The translations under genes and the position numbers were made by a program. The notes beneath the pieces were generated by a model. That model saw only the letters and a list, made by a program, of their open reading frames with translations, made no database searches and was not told the DNA's origin. This document shows positions 7,290 to 12,235 of a stretch of 12,235 nt of DNA, in pieces. How positions within the stretch are numbered: the stretch's first letter is position 1; each line of letters begins with the position of its first letter. The DNA is from Stomatobaculum sp. (GTDB lineage: Bacteria > Bacillota_A > Clostridia > Lachnospirales > Lachnospiraceae), in NCBI GenBank assembly GCA_017449925.1, contig JAFSYO010000135.1, positions 1 through 12,235 of the forward strand, read 5' to 3'.

Positions 7290-8033
7290 ATGAAAATATT
7301 GATCATCCGGCACGCTGATCCCGACTACGAAATCGATGGTCTCACCGAAGCAGGAAAAAAGGAAGCCCGCCTCCTGGCGGAGTGGTTTGCAAAGCAGGCC
7401 AGAGAAAAGGACTTCCGGATCGATGCCGCCTACCAGTCTCCCCTTGGCCGCGCCCGGAAGACCGCGTCTTACGTCCTGGACGCCCTCGGCATTACTTCGG
7501 AGACTCTTCCCTGGCTCCGGGAATTCAACGCGAAAGTCCCGCGCCCCGATGCAGATCACCCCACCATCGCCTGGGACTGGCTCCCCCAGGACCTGGATCC
7601 CGAGGATGATTTCTTCTGTGAAAAGACCTGGATGAACCCGAAGCCCATGGCGGAATCCGATGTCCGGGAAAAGTATGATGCCGTCTGCGAAGGCATTGAC
7701 GCTCTTCTTCTGAAGCACGGCTATAAAAAAGAAGGGCACTTATACCGCGCCCTTCAGCCGAATCACGACTGCATCGCCCTCTTCTGCCACTTCGGCGTCG
7801 CGGCAGTGATCTTAAGCCATATGCTGAACAGCTCGCCCATACCGCTGTGGCACGGGTTCTGCATGCTGCCCTCCTCCATCACTACTATCTACACGGAGGA
7901 GCGCAGGGAAGGCATCGCCGCCTTCCGCGTCACGGAATTCGGCGCCCTTCCCCACCTGCAGCTGGCCGGGGAGGAGCCCTCCTTCTCCGCCCGCTTCTGC
8001 GAGTGCTACACCGACGACACCCGGCACGACTGA
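7290..8033 (+). CDS. histidine phosphatase family protein
   Basis: The 247-residue protein belongs to the histidine phosphatase (phosphoglycerate mutase-like) superfamily, which transfers phosphate to an active-site His. The N-terminal LIIRHADPD gives Arg7 and catalytic His8. SPLGRARKTASY supplies the second conserved Arg (R54), and LFCHFG supplies the second conserved His (H167). Family and likely chemistry are clear but the substrate is not; members range from metabolite phosphatases to SixA, which removes phosphate from His of a phosphorelay protein. The start at 7290 is chosen because MKILIIRHAD is the usual beginning and GAGG lies upstream at 7275-7278; a longer in-frame start at 7248 would overlap the lipoprotein gene. 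The gene begins 13 bases after the lipoprotein stop and is the last of the operon before a strong terminator. Confidence 0.9.
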   Translation: MKILIIRHADPDYEIDGLTEAGKKEARLLAEWFAKQAREKDFRIDAAYQSPLGRARKTASYVLDALGITSETLPWLREFNAKVPRPDADHPTIAWDWLPQDLDPEDDFFCEKTWMNPKPMAESDVREKYDAVCEGIDALLLKHGYKKEGHLYRALQPNHDCIALFCHFGVAAVILSHMLNSSPIPLWHGFCMLPSSITTIYTEERREGIAAFRVTEFGALPHLQLAGEEPSFSARFCECYTDDTRHD

Positions 8034-8062
8034 GGCCGCGCTGAACTCTTATAGAAAATTCT

Positions 8063-8103
8063 GACCGTGTCCCGGCATCTTATTTCAGTGCCGGGACACG
8101 GTC
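8063..8103. terminator. bidirectional intrinsic terminator between convergent genes
   Basis: A perfect 15-bp stem (8063-8077 with 8089-8103) closes an 11-base loop. On the plus strand AATGTTTTAAT follows, and on the minus strand AGAATTTTC follows, so it can end both the phosphatase operon and the zinc-ribbon gene. The T-tracts are short but the stem is very strong. Confidence 0.85.
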
Positions 8104-8109
8104 AATGTT

Positions 8110-9555
8110 TTAATAGTTTCCGCCGGTCTTATTCAGCTCGTCAAAATCGACCCCGGGATCCCACGTTGTGCCGGAAGTCCCGACGAAGGTATCGTGGTCC
8201 TGATTCCCCTGATACACCTTGTCGTAGGAAGTGGAAGCCTCGTAGACCTCCCCGTCATTGCCGTAATAGGTATCGACTTCCCGGATCATCTCAGACTGGA
8301 GATTCCGTACCCGGTCCATGGAAGAGACCGGGGAGCCAGCTCCCCCGGCGTCTCCGTATCCGCCGCTTCCGCCCATGTAATCTGACCACTGGGAAGCGAC
8401 CCGGTCGTGGGATGCGGAAGCCGACGCCTGCATTTCGCTCATGGTGTTGTGGATCTGCTGCTGGGTATCCATCATCATCTGCATCCGGCGCTGATTGGAA
8501 GCCGCCCGGTCCGCCGCCATCTGGTTCAGGCACTGCTGCACGTACTGGAGATTCTTCTGCCGGTACTGCTCAAAAGCAGGAAGGTACTTTACAGAGGACC
8601 GCACCTTCCAGTATTCCGGAAGACACGCGTTGGCAACGTCCTTGTCCGCGACAAGAACAAATTCGTACTGCACTTCCCAGAACCGCTGGCGGAAAGCATT
8701 CTGTACCTTTTTCACACCGCTTTCCAGCATCTCCGACAGCTTGCTCCCTTCTCCGAAGAGACCGCCGAGCATTCCGCCCATGTTCCCGCCGCCGAACATG
8801 CCGCCGCCCATGTTGCCCGGGGCTCCTGCCTGGCTCATCCTCTCATAGGACACGATCCTGGTCTCCGCGACAGCATTCTGCTCCCTGCCGTCCGGATGCC
8901 GGAGAAGATACCAGCGCCGCTTCCAGTCGGCGGAGGCGGTAAGGCCCTTGCTCTGGCATATGGAAATGATCTGCTGCTGTGTTTTCTTCTCGGTATCGTC
9001 CGCGTCCTCTTCTTTTAACAGGCGGATCTCAGGCGGGCTGTTCCGGAAAATATAACTGAACATCTCGTCCTCGTACTCCGCGGCGCTGCGCTCGGTCCCC
9101 TCAAGGCCGCCCTGACCGTACTGGACACCGGCGGTATTCAAATACCGCCGGCCGTTCTGGTTCATAAAAGAAGGCTCCACGTGACGGACAGTCTGCTTCG
9201 TGCGGATGACCATGAAAGCTTTCTCCTCGGGATCCATCATAGTGGTGCTGAGGTGTACGCCGTCCCTCGACGGATCCCCGAAATCCGGGCCTGAACTGCC
9301 GCAGCGGATCTGCCATCCGGAAGGCACATAGCACTGCAGGAAGCAGGCGCCGTTCGCATCCTGTATGATACAAGGAATCGCGGCAACGGTCCCGCGGCCG
9401 ATGCAGTCCTGCAGGACTTCGACCTGGCCGCCGCCCTGTTTACGGATGTGCTCCCGCATATCAAACCGGGTGCCGCAGTATGGACAAGTAAGAAGCTCCT
9501 GGTGACCGTCCCAGTCAAGAGGCGCCTGGCAGTTAGTGCATTGTATTTTTTCCAT
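8110..9555 (-). CDS. zinc-ribbon protein of unknown function
   Basis: I do not recognise a specific family. The 481-residue protein starts with a zinc ribbon: C6-T-N-C9 and C24-P-Y-C27, of the TFIIB/rubredoxin-knuckle type. Residues about 45-240 look like a globular domain with several Trp, Cys and aromatic positions. Residues 247-270 are Gly/Met-rich (NMGGGMFGGGNMGGMLGGLF) and may be a flexible linker or membrane-associating stretch. Residues 290-325 look folded again (RFWEVQYEFVLVADKDV), then 330-395 is a Gln/Met-rich, probably helical or coiled-coil region. The tail (395-481) is Gly, Ser and Asp-rich. There is no signal peptide. AGGAG seven bases before the ATG at 9555 supports the start. 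The gene is monocistronic, ends at the shared terminator and is divergent from a small lipoprotein gene. Confidence 0.8.
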   Translation of the reverse strand: MEKIQCTNCQAPLDWDGHQELLTCPYCGTRFDMREHIRKQGGGQVEVLQDCIGRGTVAAIPCIIQDANGACFLQCYVPSGWQIRCGSSGPDFGDPSRDGVHLSTTMMDPEEKAFMVIRTKQTVRHVEPSFMNQNGRRYLNTAGVQYGQGGLEGTERSAAEYEDEMFSYIFRNSPPEIRLLKEEDADDTEKKTQQQIISICQSKGLTASADWKRRWYLLRHPDGREQNAVAETRIVSYERMSQAGAPGNMGGGMFGGGNMGGMLGGLFGEGSKLSEMLESGVKKVQNAFRQRFWEVQYEFVLVADKDVANACLPEYWKVRSSVKYLPAFEQYRQKNLQYVQQCLNQMAADRAASNQRRMQMMMDTQQQIHNTMSEMQASASASHDRVASQWSDYMGGSGGYGDAGGAGSPVSSMDRVRNLQSEMIREVDTYYGNDGEVYEASTSYDKVYQGNQDHDTFVGTSGTTWDPGVDFDELNKTGGNY

Positions 9556-9565
9556 GGATTATCTC

Positions 9566-9620
9566 CTGTTGTGTTATACTGGTGTAAGGGTTTTGATCGA
9601 CTTTTATTCTAACACAACAG
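9566..9620. promoter_or_regulatory. divergent promoter region framed by an 11-bp perfect inverted repeat
   Basis: CTGTTGTGTTA at 9566-9576 is repeated inverted at 9610-9620, 33 bases apart. The left arm runs into TGTTATACT on the plus strand (extended -10, 9572-9580), which would serve the lipoprotein gene. The right arm on the minus strand runs into TAGAAT (9606-9611), which would serve the zinc-ribbon gene. The arms may be operator half-sites of one regulator for both genes or duplicated promoter sequence. Confidence 0.5.
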
Positions 9621-9649
9621 ATACTGTAAATGAACCGGAGGAAATGTAT

Positions 9650-10201
9650 ATGAAGCGTACAATTGCCGCAGGCACGATTCTTTTTCTGATCCTTTCCTTT
9701 GCTCTGTCCGCCTGTTCATCCGGAAGTTCCGCCAGGGCAGCCACCACGGCTTCTCCCGCCGCCAAAGCTGAGACCAAAGCCGAAAGCACCACCGCTGCTC
9801 CCCCCGCTTCCAAAGCTGAAACCACCACCGCGGCTTCCTCTGCTGCAGCTGCAGCAGACCAGACCGCGATTCCGGAACTCTGGCCGGAAACAGAAATGCC
9901 GGTATCTCTGAGTTATAACCGCATGTGGTCCTACAGCGAGCAGGAAGAAACTAAGGATCCTAAGGTAATAAAAAACATCGTCGAAGCGATCCAGAACATC
10001 AAGATCGGAGAAGCAGTCGATTATGCCGTGGACGACTATTCCGATTTCCTTCTGTTCACCTTTGCGGACGGCCACACATATCAGCTGGAGTTCGAAGAAG
10101 AAAACTGGGTGACAAAAAACAACCAGCGCCTGCATGCAGAAGGACTGAACAATCTCCGTACCCAGCTGGACAAACTGCTGGGTGAGAAGGTCCAGCATTA
10201 A
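9650..10201 (+). CDS. small lipoprotein of unknown function
   Basis: The 183-residue protein has a lipoprotein signal peptide ending in the lipobox LSAC, with lipidated Cys22. Residues 23 to about 73 are a low-complexity Ala/Thr/Ser/Lys linker with near-repeats of KAET. The folded part, about 75-183, is acidic and aromatic (SYNRMWSYSEQEE, DDYSDFLLFTFADGHTYQLEF, ENWVTKNNQRLHAEGL); I cannot assign a family, though it resembles small domains of exported Firmicutes lipoproteins. Two ATGs are close together. The one at 9650 is chosen because GGAGG (9637-9641) is eight bases away, while the ATG at 9644 is only two bases from it. The protein should be anchored on the outer face of the membrane. A terminator follows directly. 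Confidence 0.85.
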   Translation: MKRTIAAGTILFLILSFALSACSSGSSARAATTASPAAKAETKAESTTAAPPASKAETTTAASSAAAAADQTAIPELWPETEMPVSLSYNRMWSYSEQEETKDPKVIKNIVEAIQNIKIGEAVDYAVDDYSDFLLFTFADGHTYQLEFEEENWVTKNNQRLHAEGLNNLRTQLDKLLGEKVQH

Positions 10202-10214
10202 CAGTACAAAAAAT

Positions 10215-10256
10215 AAAAGGAATTGTCTAATTACTTAGTACGACAGTTCCTTTTTT
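10215..10256 (+). terminator. intrinsic terminator of the small lipoprotein gene
   Basis: AAAAGGAATTGTC (10215-10227) pairs with GACAGTTCCTTTT (10242-10254), 13 pairs including one U-G wobble, with a 14-base loop. TTTTTT follows from 10251, and a further T-rich tract extends to about 10267. The stem begins 13 bases after the stop codon. Confidence 0.9.
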
Positions 10257-10320
10257 GTTCTTTTTTTAATCTCATTTTCAAGTTCTTTTTGTGATTTGTC
10301 CTTGTAGTCCCTTTTTCATC

Positions 10321-10340
10321 ATACCCCCCAGGGGTATACT
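10321..10340 (+). promoter_or_regulatory. orphan CsoR/CstR-like operator overlapping a -10 element
   Basis: ATACCCCCCAGGGGTAT (10321-10337) is a dyad with 7-base arms and a three-base centre. The TA-C-run/G-run-TA layout is the pattern bound by CsoR-family (copper or persulfide-sensing) repressors. TATACT at 10335-10340 overlaps its right end and could be a -10 element, although no good -35 is seen. No coding gene follows; the next gene is convergent. Confidence 0.5.
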
Positions 10341-10361
10341 CCTCTGCAGTTCCATTTCTTT

Positions 10362-10399
10362 GACACACGAAACTTGAAAATATGAGCGTTGCGTATGTC
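10362..10399. repeat. 38-bp palindromic unit 1
   Basis: GACACACG (10362-10369) and CGTATGTC (10392-10399) form inverted arms with one mismatch. The unit is preceded by T and has exactly the same length as units 2 and 3. The interior is not conserved. Confidence 0.75.
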
Positions 10400-10402
10400 G
10401 CC

Positions 10403-10426
10403 GCTATATGATTTTTCTTATATAGC
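10403..10426. repeat. small inverted repeat between units 1 and 2
   Basis: GCTATAT (10403-10409) and ATATAGC (10420-10426) form a perfect 7-bp stem with a 10-base T-rich loop, just right of unit 1. Confidence 0.45.
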
Positions 10427-10445
10427 TGATTTATTCTGGAATCCT

Positions 10446-10483
10446 GACATACGAAGACAGTTATTTTATTGATTGTGTATGTC
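10446..10483. repeat. 38-bp palindromic unit 2
   Basis: GACATACG (10446-10453) and TGTATGTC (10476-10483) form inverted arms of seven pairs plus one G-U wobble. The unit starts 84 bases after unit 1 and has the same 38-bp length. Confidence 0.75.
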
Positions 10484-10541
10484 AGAATATGGGTTTCAAA
10501 GCAAAATTTCTGCTACGATACCCTCTTCCACTTTAATATAT

Positions 10542-10579
10542 GACATACGAAAATCTCTGTTTATTGGTTTTCGTATGTC
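10542..10579. repeat. 38-bp palindromic unit 3 (perfect 12-bp arms)
   Basis: GACATACGAAAA (10542-10553) and TTTTCGTATGTC (10568-10579) form a perfect 12-bp inverted repeat with a 14-base loop. The unit starts 96 bases after unit 2. It is the best preserved of the three. No T-run terminator follows on the plus strand (CGCGGAC). Confidence 0.85.
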
Positions 10580-10592
10580 GCGGACAAAATAA

Positions 10593-10626
10593 AGTCTGCC
10601 GCGCTGATTGCTTAGTGCGGCAGACT
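10593..10626 (-). terminator. intrinsic terminator of trmD
   Basis: AGTCTGCCGC (10593-10602) and GCGGCAGACT (10617-10626) form a perfect 10-bp stem with a 14-base loop. On the minus strand the stem is followed by TTATTTTG, and it begins eight bases after the trmD stop codon. Confidence 0.8.
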
Positions 10627-10633
10627 CATCGTT

Positions 10634-11371
10634 TCATTTATTCTTCAATTCTTCAAGAAGCTTCTCTTCCTCCTCCGTGAGCTTCCGTCCTTCCAGAAGC
10701 TCCGGCCTTCGCTCCAGAGTCTCTTTCAGTGACATTTTCAGGCGCCATTTCCTGATCTCTTCATGATTTCCGGAACGGAGCACTTCCGGGACCTTCGCGC
10801 CCCGGAATTCCGCAGGTTGCGTGTACTGAGGGTACTCCAGAAGCCCGTTCTCAAAGGACTCCTCTCCTGCGCCGCCTTCCTTCAGGTTCCCCTCCAGGAG
10901 CCGCAGCACAGAATCCGCGATCATCATTGCCGGCAGCTCCCCGCCGGTAAGAATATAGTCTCCGACAGAAACCAGTTCATCCGCATATGGGTAGATCCGC
11001 GCGTCAAAACCTTCGTAATGGCCGCACACCAGGATCAAATGGTCCACATCCGCCAGCTCCCGGGCTTTTTTCTGGTCATAGAGGGATCCGGCCGGGGAAA
11101 GCAGGATCGTTCTGACAGCCGCCGCATCGGGCCCCGTTTTTTTTCCTTTCACCGCCTCGATGGCGTCCACCACCGGCTGGCAGCGGAGCACCATGCCCCG
11201 GCCGCCGCCGCAAGGGCTGTCATCGATGTGACGGAAGCTTCCCGGCGAGAATTCCCGGATATCAACGACTTCCACCTCTGCGCCGCTCCGCTCTGCTGCC
11301 CTTCTCACCTCGTGAGAATGAAGAAAGCTGTCGAACAGCTCCGGGCAGACTGTCAGGATGCTGATCTTCAC
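10634..11371 (-). CDS. trmD: tRNA (guanine-N1-)-methyltransferase
   Basis: TrmD methylates N1 of G37 in tRNAs using S-adenosylmethionine and prevents +1 frameshifting; it is generally essential. The 245-residue product, the usual length, shows the knotted SPOUT-fold signatures: KISILTVCPELFDSF at the start, SPCGGGRGMVL, LSPAG, LILVCGHYEGFDARI, VGDYILTGGELPAMMIADSV and LLEYPQYTQPAEFRG, with the catalytic-position acid probably Glu179 as in Firmicutes. The start is the GTG at 11371: GAGG lies six bases upstream and translation from there begins exactly where TrmD proteins begin. A longer ATG start at 11479 would add about 36 basic residues read out of frame from the flavodoxin gene and is rejected. 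The gene starts one base after the flavodoxin stop, so the two are coupled. No rimM or rplS, its usual neighbours, is visible here. Confidence 0.95.
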   Translation of the reverse strand: MKISILTVCPELFDSFLHSHEVRRAAERSGAEVEVVDIREFSPGSFRHIDDSPCGGGRGMVLRCQPVVDAIEAVKGKKTGPDAAAVRTILLSPAGSLYDQKKARELADVDHLILVCGHYEGFDARIYPYADELVSVGDYILTGGELPAMMIADSVLRLLEGNLKEGGAGEESFENGLLEYPQYTQPAEFRGAKVPEVLRSGNHEEIRKWRLKMSLKETLERRPELLEGRKLTEEEEKLLEELKNK

Positions 11372-11372
11372 C

Positions 11373-11981
11373 TCAGGCCTCTTCTGCTTCTTCTTTTTCT
11401 TCTGCAGCCGCTTCCTCAGCAGCCTTTTCGCAGACAGGTGCCACTTCTTCCTCTTCAAGAGCCTCTTCCACAAATTCATCTTCCACTATATCTTCACAGA
11501 AAAGATCTTCCGCTTTCTCCGGCAGGTTCTTCACTGCTTCCAGCCAGTCCGCATAGCGGTCGCGCTTCATCACGCCGTAGAAGAAAGGCTCCAGGACCGG
11601 GGCACCGTCACAGATGGCAGCAAGGGTGTCTAAGGAAGCCGTCATATCCGTCATTTTGGAGGTGGCGAAGGGGATCACTTTCTTGCCTTCCAGGTCGCAG
11701 ACCTTCAGGAATTCCTGCATAAAGCCGGGGACATCGCCCGCCCAGATGGGATAGCCTACAAAGACAGTGTCAATGTCCTGCAGATCCGGGATATCGGTTA
11801 CAAATCCGGGGACAATACCCTTCCGCTGGTCTGAGATGACCCGCTTCACAGTCTGGAAGAACGAACCGTACAGAATATCCGGTTCCACCTTGATCAGTGC
11901 GCTGCCGGTATCTCTTCCGATCTTTTTGGCAATTTTTTCAGTTGTCCCTGTCTGGGAGCAGTAAATAACGATCGAATTCAT
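11373..11981 (-). CDS. flavodoxin family protein with acidic tail
   Basis: The 202-residue protein is a flavodoxin-fold, FMN-binding candidate electron carrier or flavin reductase of the cytosol. It starts with the phosphate-binding loop IVIYCSQTGTTEKIA (S9 to T14), and the central VFVGYPIWAGDVPGF is the usual second FMN-contact region of the Flavodoxin_4-like group. The body ends near residue 157. Residues 158-202 are a tail in which 22 of 45 residues are Glu or Asp, unusual for the family and rich in Ala; it may be a charged linker or docking tail, or slippage-grown sequence. AAGGAGG just before the ATG at 11981 supports the start. An extended -10 promoter lies about 100 bases upstream. It is the first gene of a two-gene unit with trmD. 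Confidence 0.88.
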   Translation of the reverse strand: MNSIVIYCSQTGTTEKIAKKIGRDTGSALIKVEPDILYGSFFQTVKRVISDQRKGIVPGFVTDIPDLQDIDTVFVGYPIWAGDVPGFMQEFLKVCDLEGKKVIPFATSKMTDMTASLDTLAAICDGAPVLEPFFYGVMKRDRYADWLEAVKNLPEKAEDLFCEDIVEDEFVEEALEEEEVAPVCEKAAEEAAAEEKEEAEEA

Positions 11982-12080
11982 AGTGTCCTCCTTGTGGCAT
12001 TATTGATTATTCTGTCGTTTTATATGTTTCCTGGAAAAAGTCTTTGTAATTCTCTCTTCTTCTTCGCTATTTCTTACTAT

Positions 12081-12089
12081 AGTATACCA
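12081..12089 (-). promoter_or_regulatory. extended -10 promoter of the flavodoxin-trmD unit
   Basis: On the minus strand TGGTATACT (TGN plus TATACT) forms an extended -10 element. The -35 position (CGTTTC) is weak. Transcription would start near 12074, giving a leader of about 90 bases with no recognised riboswitch. Confidence 0.5.
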
Positions 12090-12150
12090 TGAAAATCTGC
12101 AAAGAAACGGCAAGAAATAGAAGGACGCGTGCCCGAAGGACAAATCGTTC

Positions 12151-12235
12151 CCGCCGGAACGTTTCACAAGCAGCGCGGCGCCGCGACGGCGACCCAACGG
12201 TCTCATGGAGCCCAAAGCGGCGTCCGGATCGCTGC
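12151..12235. repeat. structured intergenic repeat, copy 2 (cut by the window edge)
   Basis: The segment aligns with the core of copy 1 in the same orientation. Shared blocks are CGCCGGA then GTTTCACA (12161-12168), GCGGCGCC (12175-12182), ACGGTCT, ATGGAGC and GGCGTCC. Here GCAGCG (12170-12175) pairs with CGCTGC (12230-12235), while copy 1 uses CTGCC with GGCAG at the same place. The element lies upstream of the flavodoxin promoter; its right part is outside the window. Confidence 0.65.

Noticed and set aside
8067..8942. 291-codon plus-strand frame opposite the zinc-ribbon gene
   Set aside because: It begins inside the terminator stem, is Arg/Pro/Ser-rich and has no domain; it mirrors the minus-strand gene.
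10362..10579. CRISPR array interpretation of the three 38-bp units
   Set aside because: The repeated part is only the outer half-sites, unit interiors differ, unit spacing is unequal (84 and 96 bases) and no cas gene is present.
11372..11479. ATG-initiated N-terminal extension of TrmD
   Set aside because: The added residues are Lys/Arg-rich sequence read out of frame from the acidic tail of the flavodoxin; the GTG at 11371 has a ribosome site and matches the family start.
10763..11722. 319-codon plus-strand frame opposite trmD and the flavodoxin gene
   Set aside because: It crosses two genuine minus-strand genes and shows no motif or ribosome site.
12000..12215. 71-codon minus-strand frame at the right edge
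   Set aside because: It runs from repeat copy 2 across the flavodoxin promoter and leader; no ribosome site or conserved composition.

Overview
The window looks like chromosomal DNA of a GC-rich member of the Clostridia, most likely a Lachnospiraceae-type gut bacterium. The basis is low-GC-Gram-positive-style GGAGG ribosome sites, lipoprotein signal peptides with LTAC/LSAC lipoboxes, a Firmicutes-style TrmD, a Tn916/CwlT-type lysozyme domain and a sensor kinase paired with an orphan solute-binding lipoprotein. This is an inference from gene style, not a phylogenetic result. No tRNA, rRNA, CRISPR array, transposase or phage structural gene was seen.

Layout. Positions 1-543 (minus) hold the N-terminal part of an ABC exporter, cut by the window edge. 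641-1627 (minus) is a membrane-anchored lysozyme-like protein with an unusual extra membrane domain. 1673-1833 is a long structured intergenic repeat. 1840-3045 (minus) is a six-TM potassium channel with two C-terminal RCK_C domains. Across a divergent promoter region, 3339-8033 (plus) forms a tight operon of three genes: a hybrid sensor kinase with two receiver domains, a solute-binding lipoprotein on a repetitive KQE tether (4-nt ATGA overlap), and a histidine phosphatase. A strong bidirectional terminator (8063-8103) separates this operon from a convergent zinc-ribbon protein of unknown role (8110-9555, minus). That gene diverges from a small lipoprotein (9650-10201, plus) across a region holding an 11-bp inverted repeat. 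A 432-bp convergent intergenic region (10202-10633) holds two terminators, an orphan CsoR-like operator and three palindromic units of exactly 38 bp. Then come trmD (10634-11371, minus, GTG start) and a flavodoxin-like protein (11373-11981, minus), which are co-transcribed. A second copy of the structured repeat runs off the right edge (about 12151-12235).

How the genes may work together. The kinase, lipoprotein and phosphatase look like a sensing module: the lipoprotein has no permease next to it and probably presents a ligand to the extracellular domain of the kinase, as XylFII does with LytS. No DNA-binding output protein is encoded alongside. The most novel-looking non-coding signals are the 38-bp palindrome array and the dispersed structured repeat, whose two copies keep base pairing while their sequences differ.
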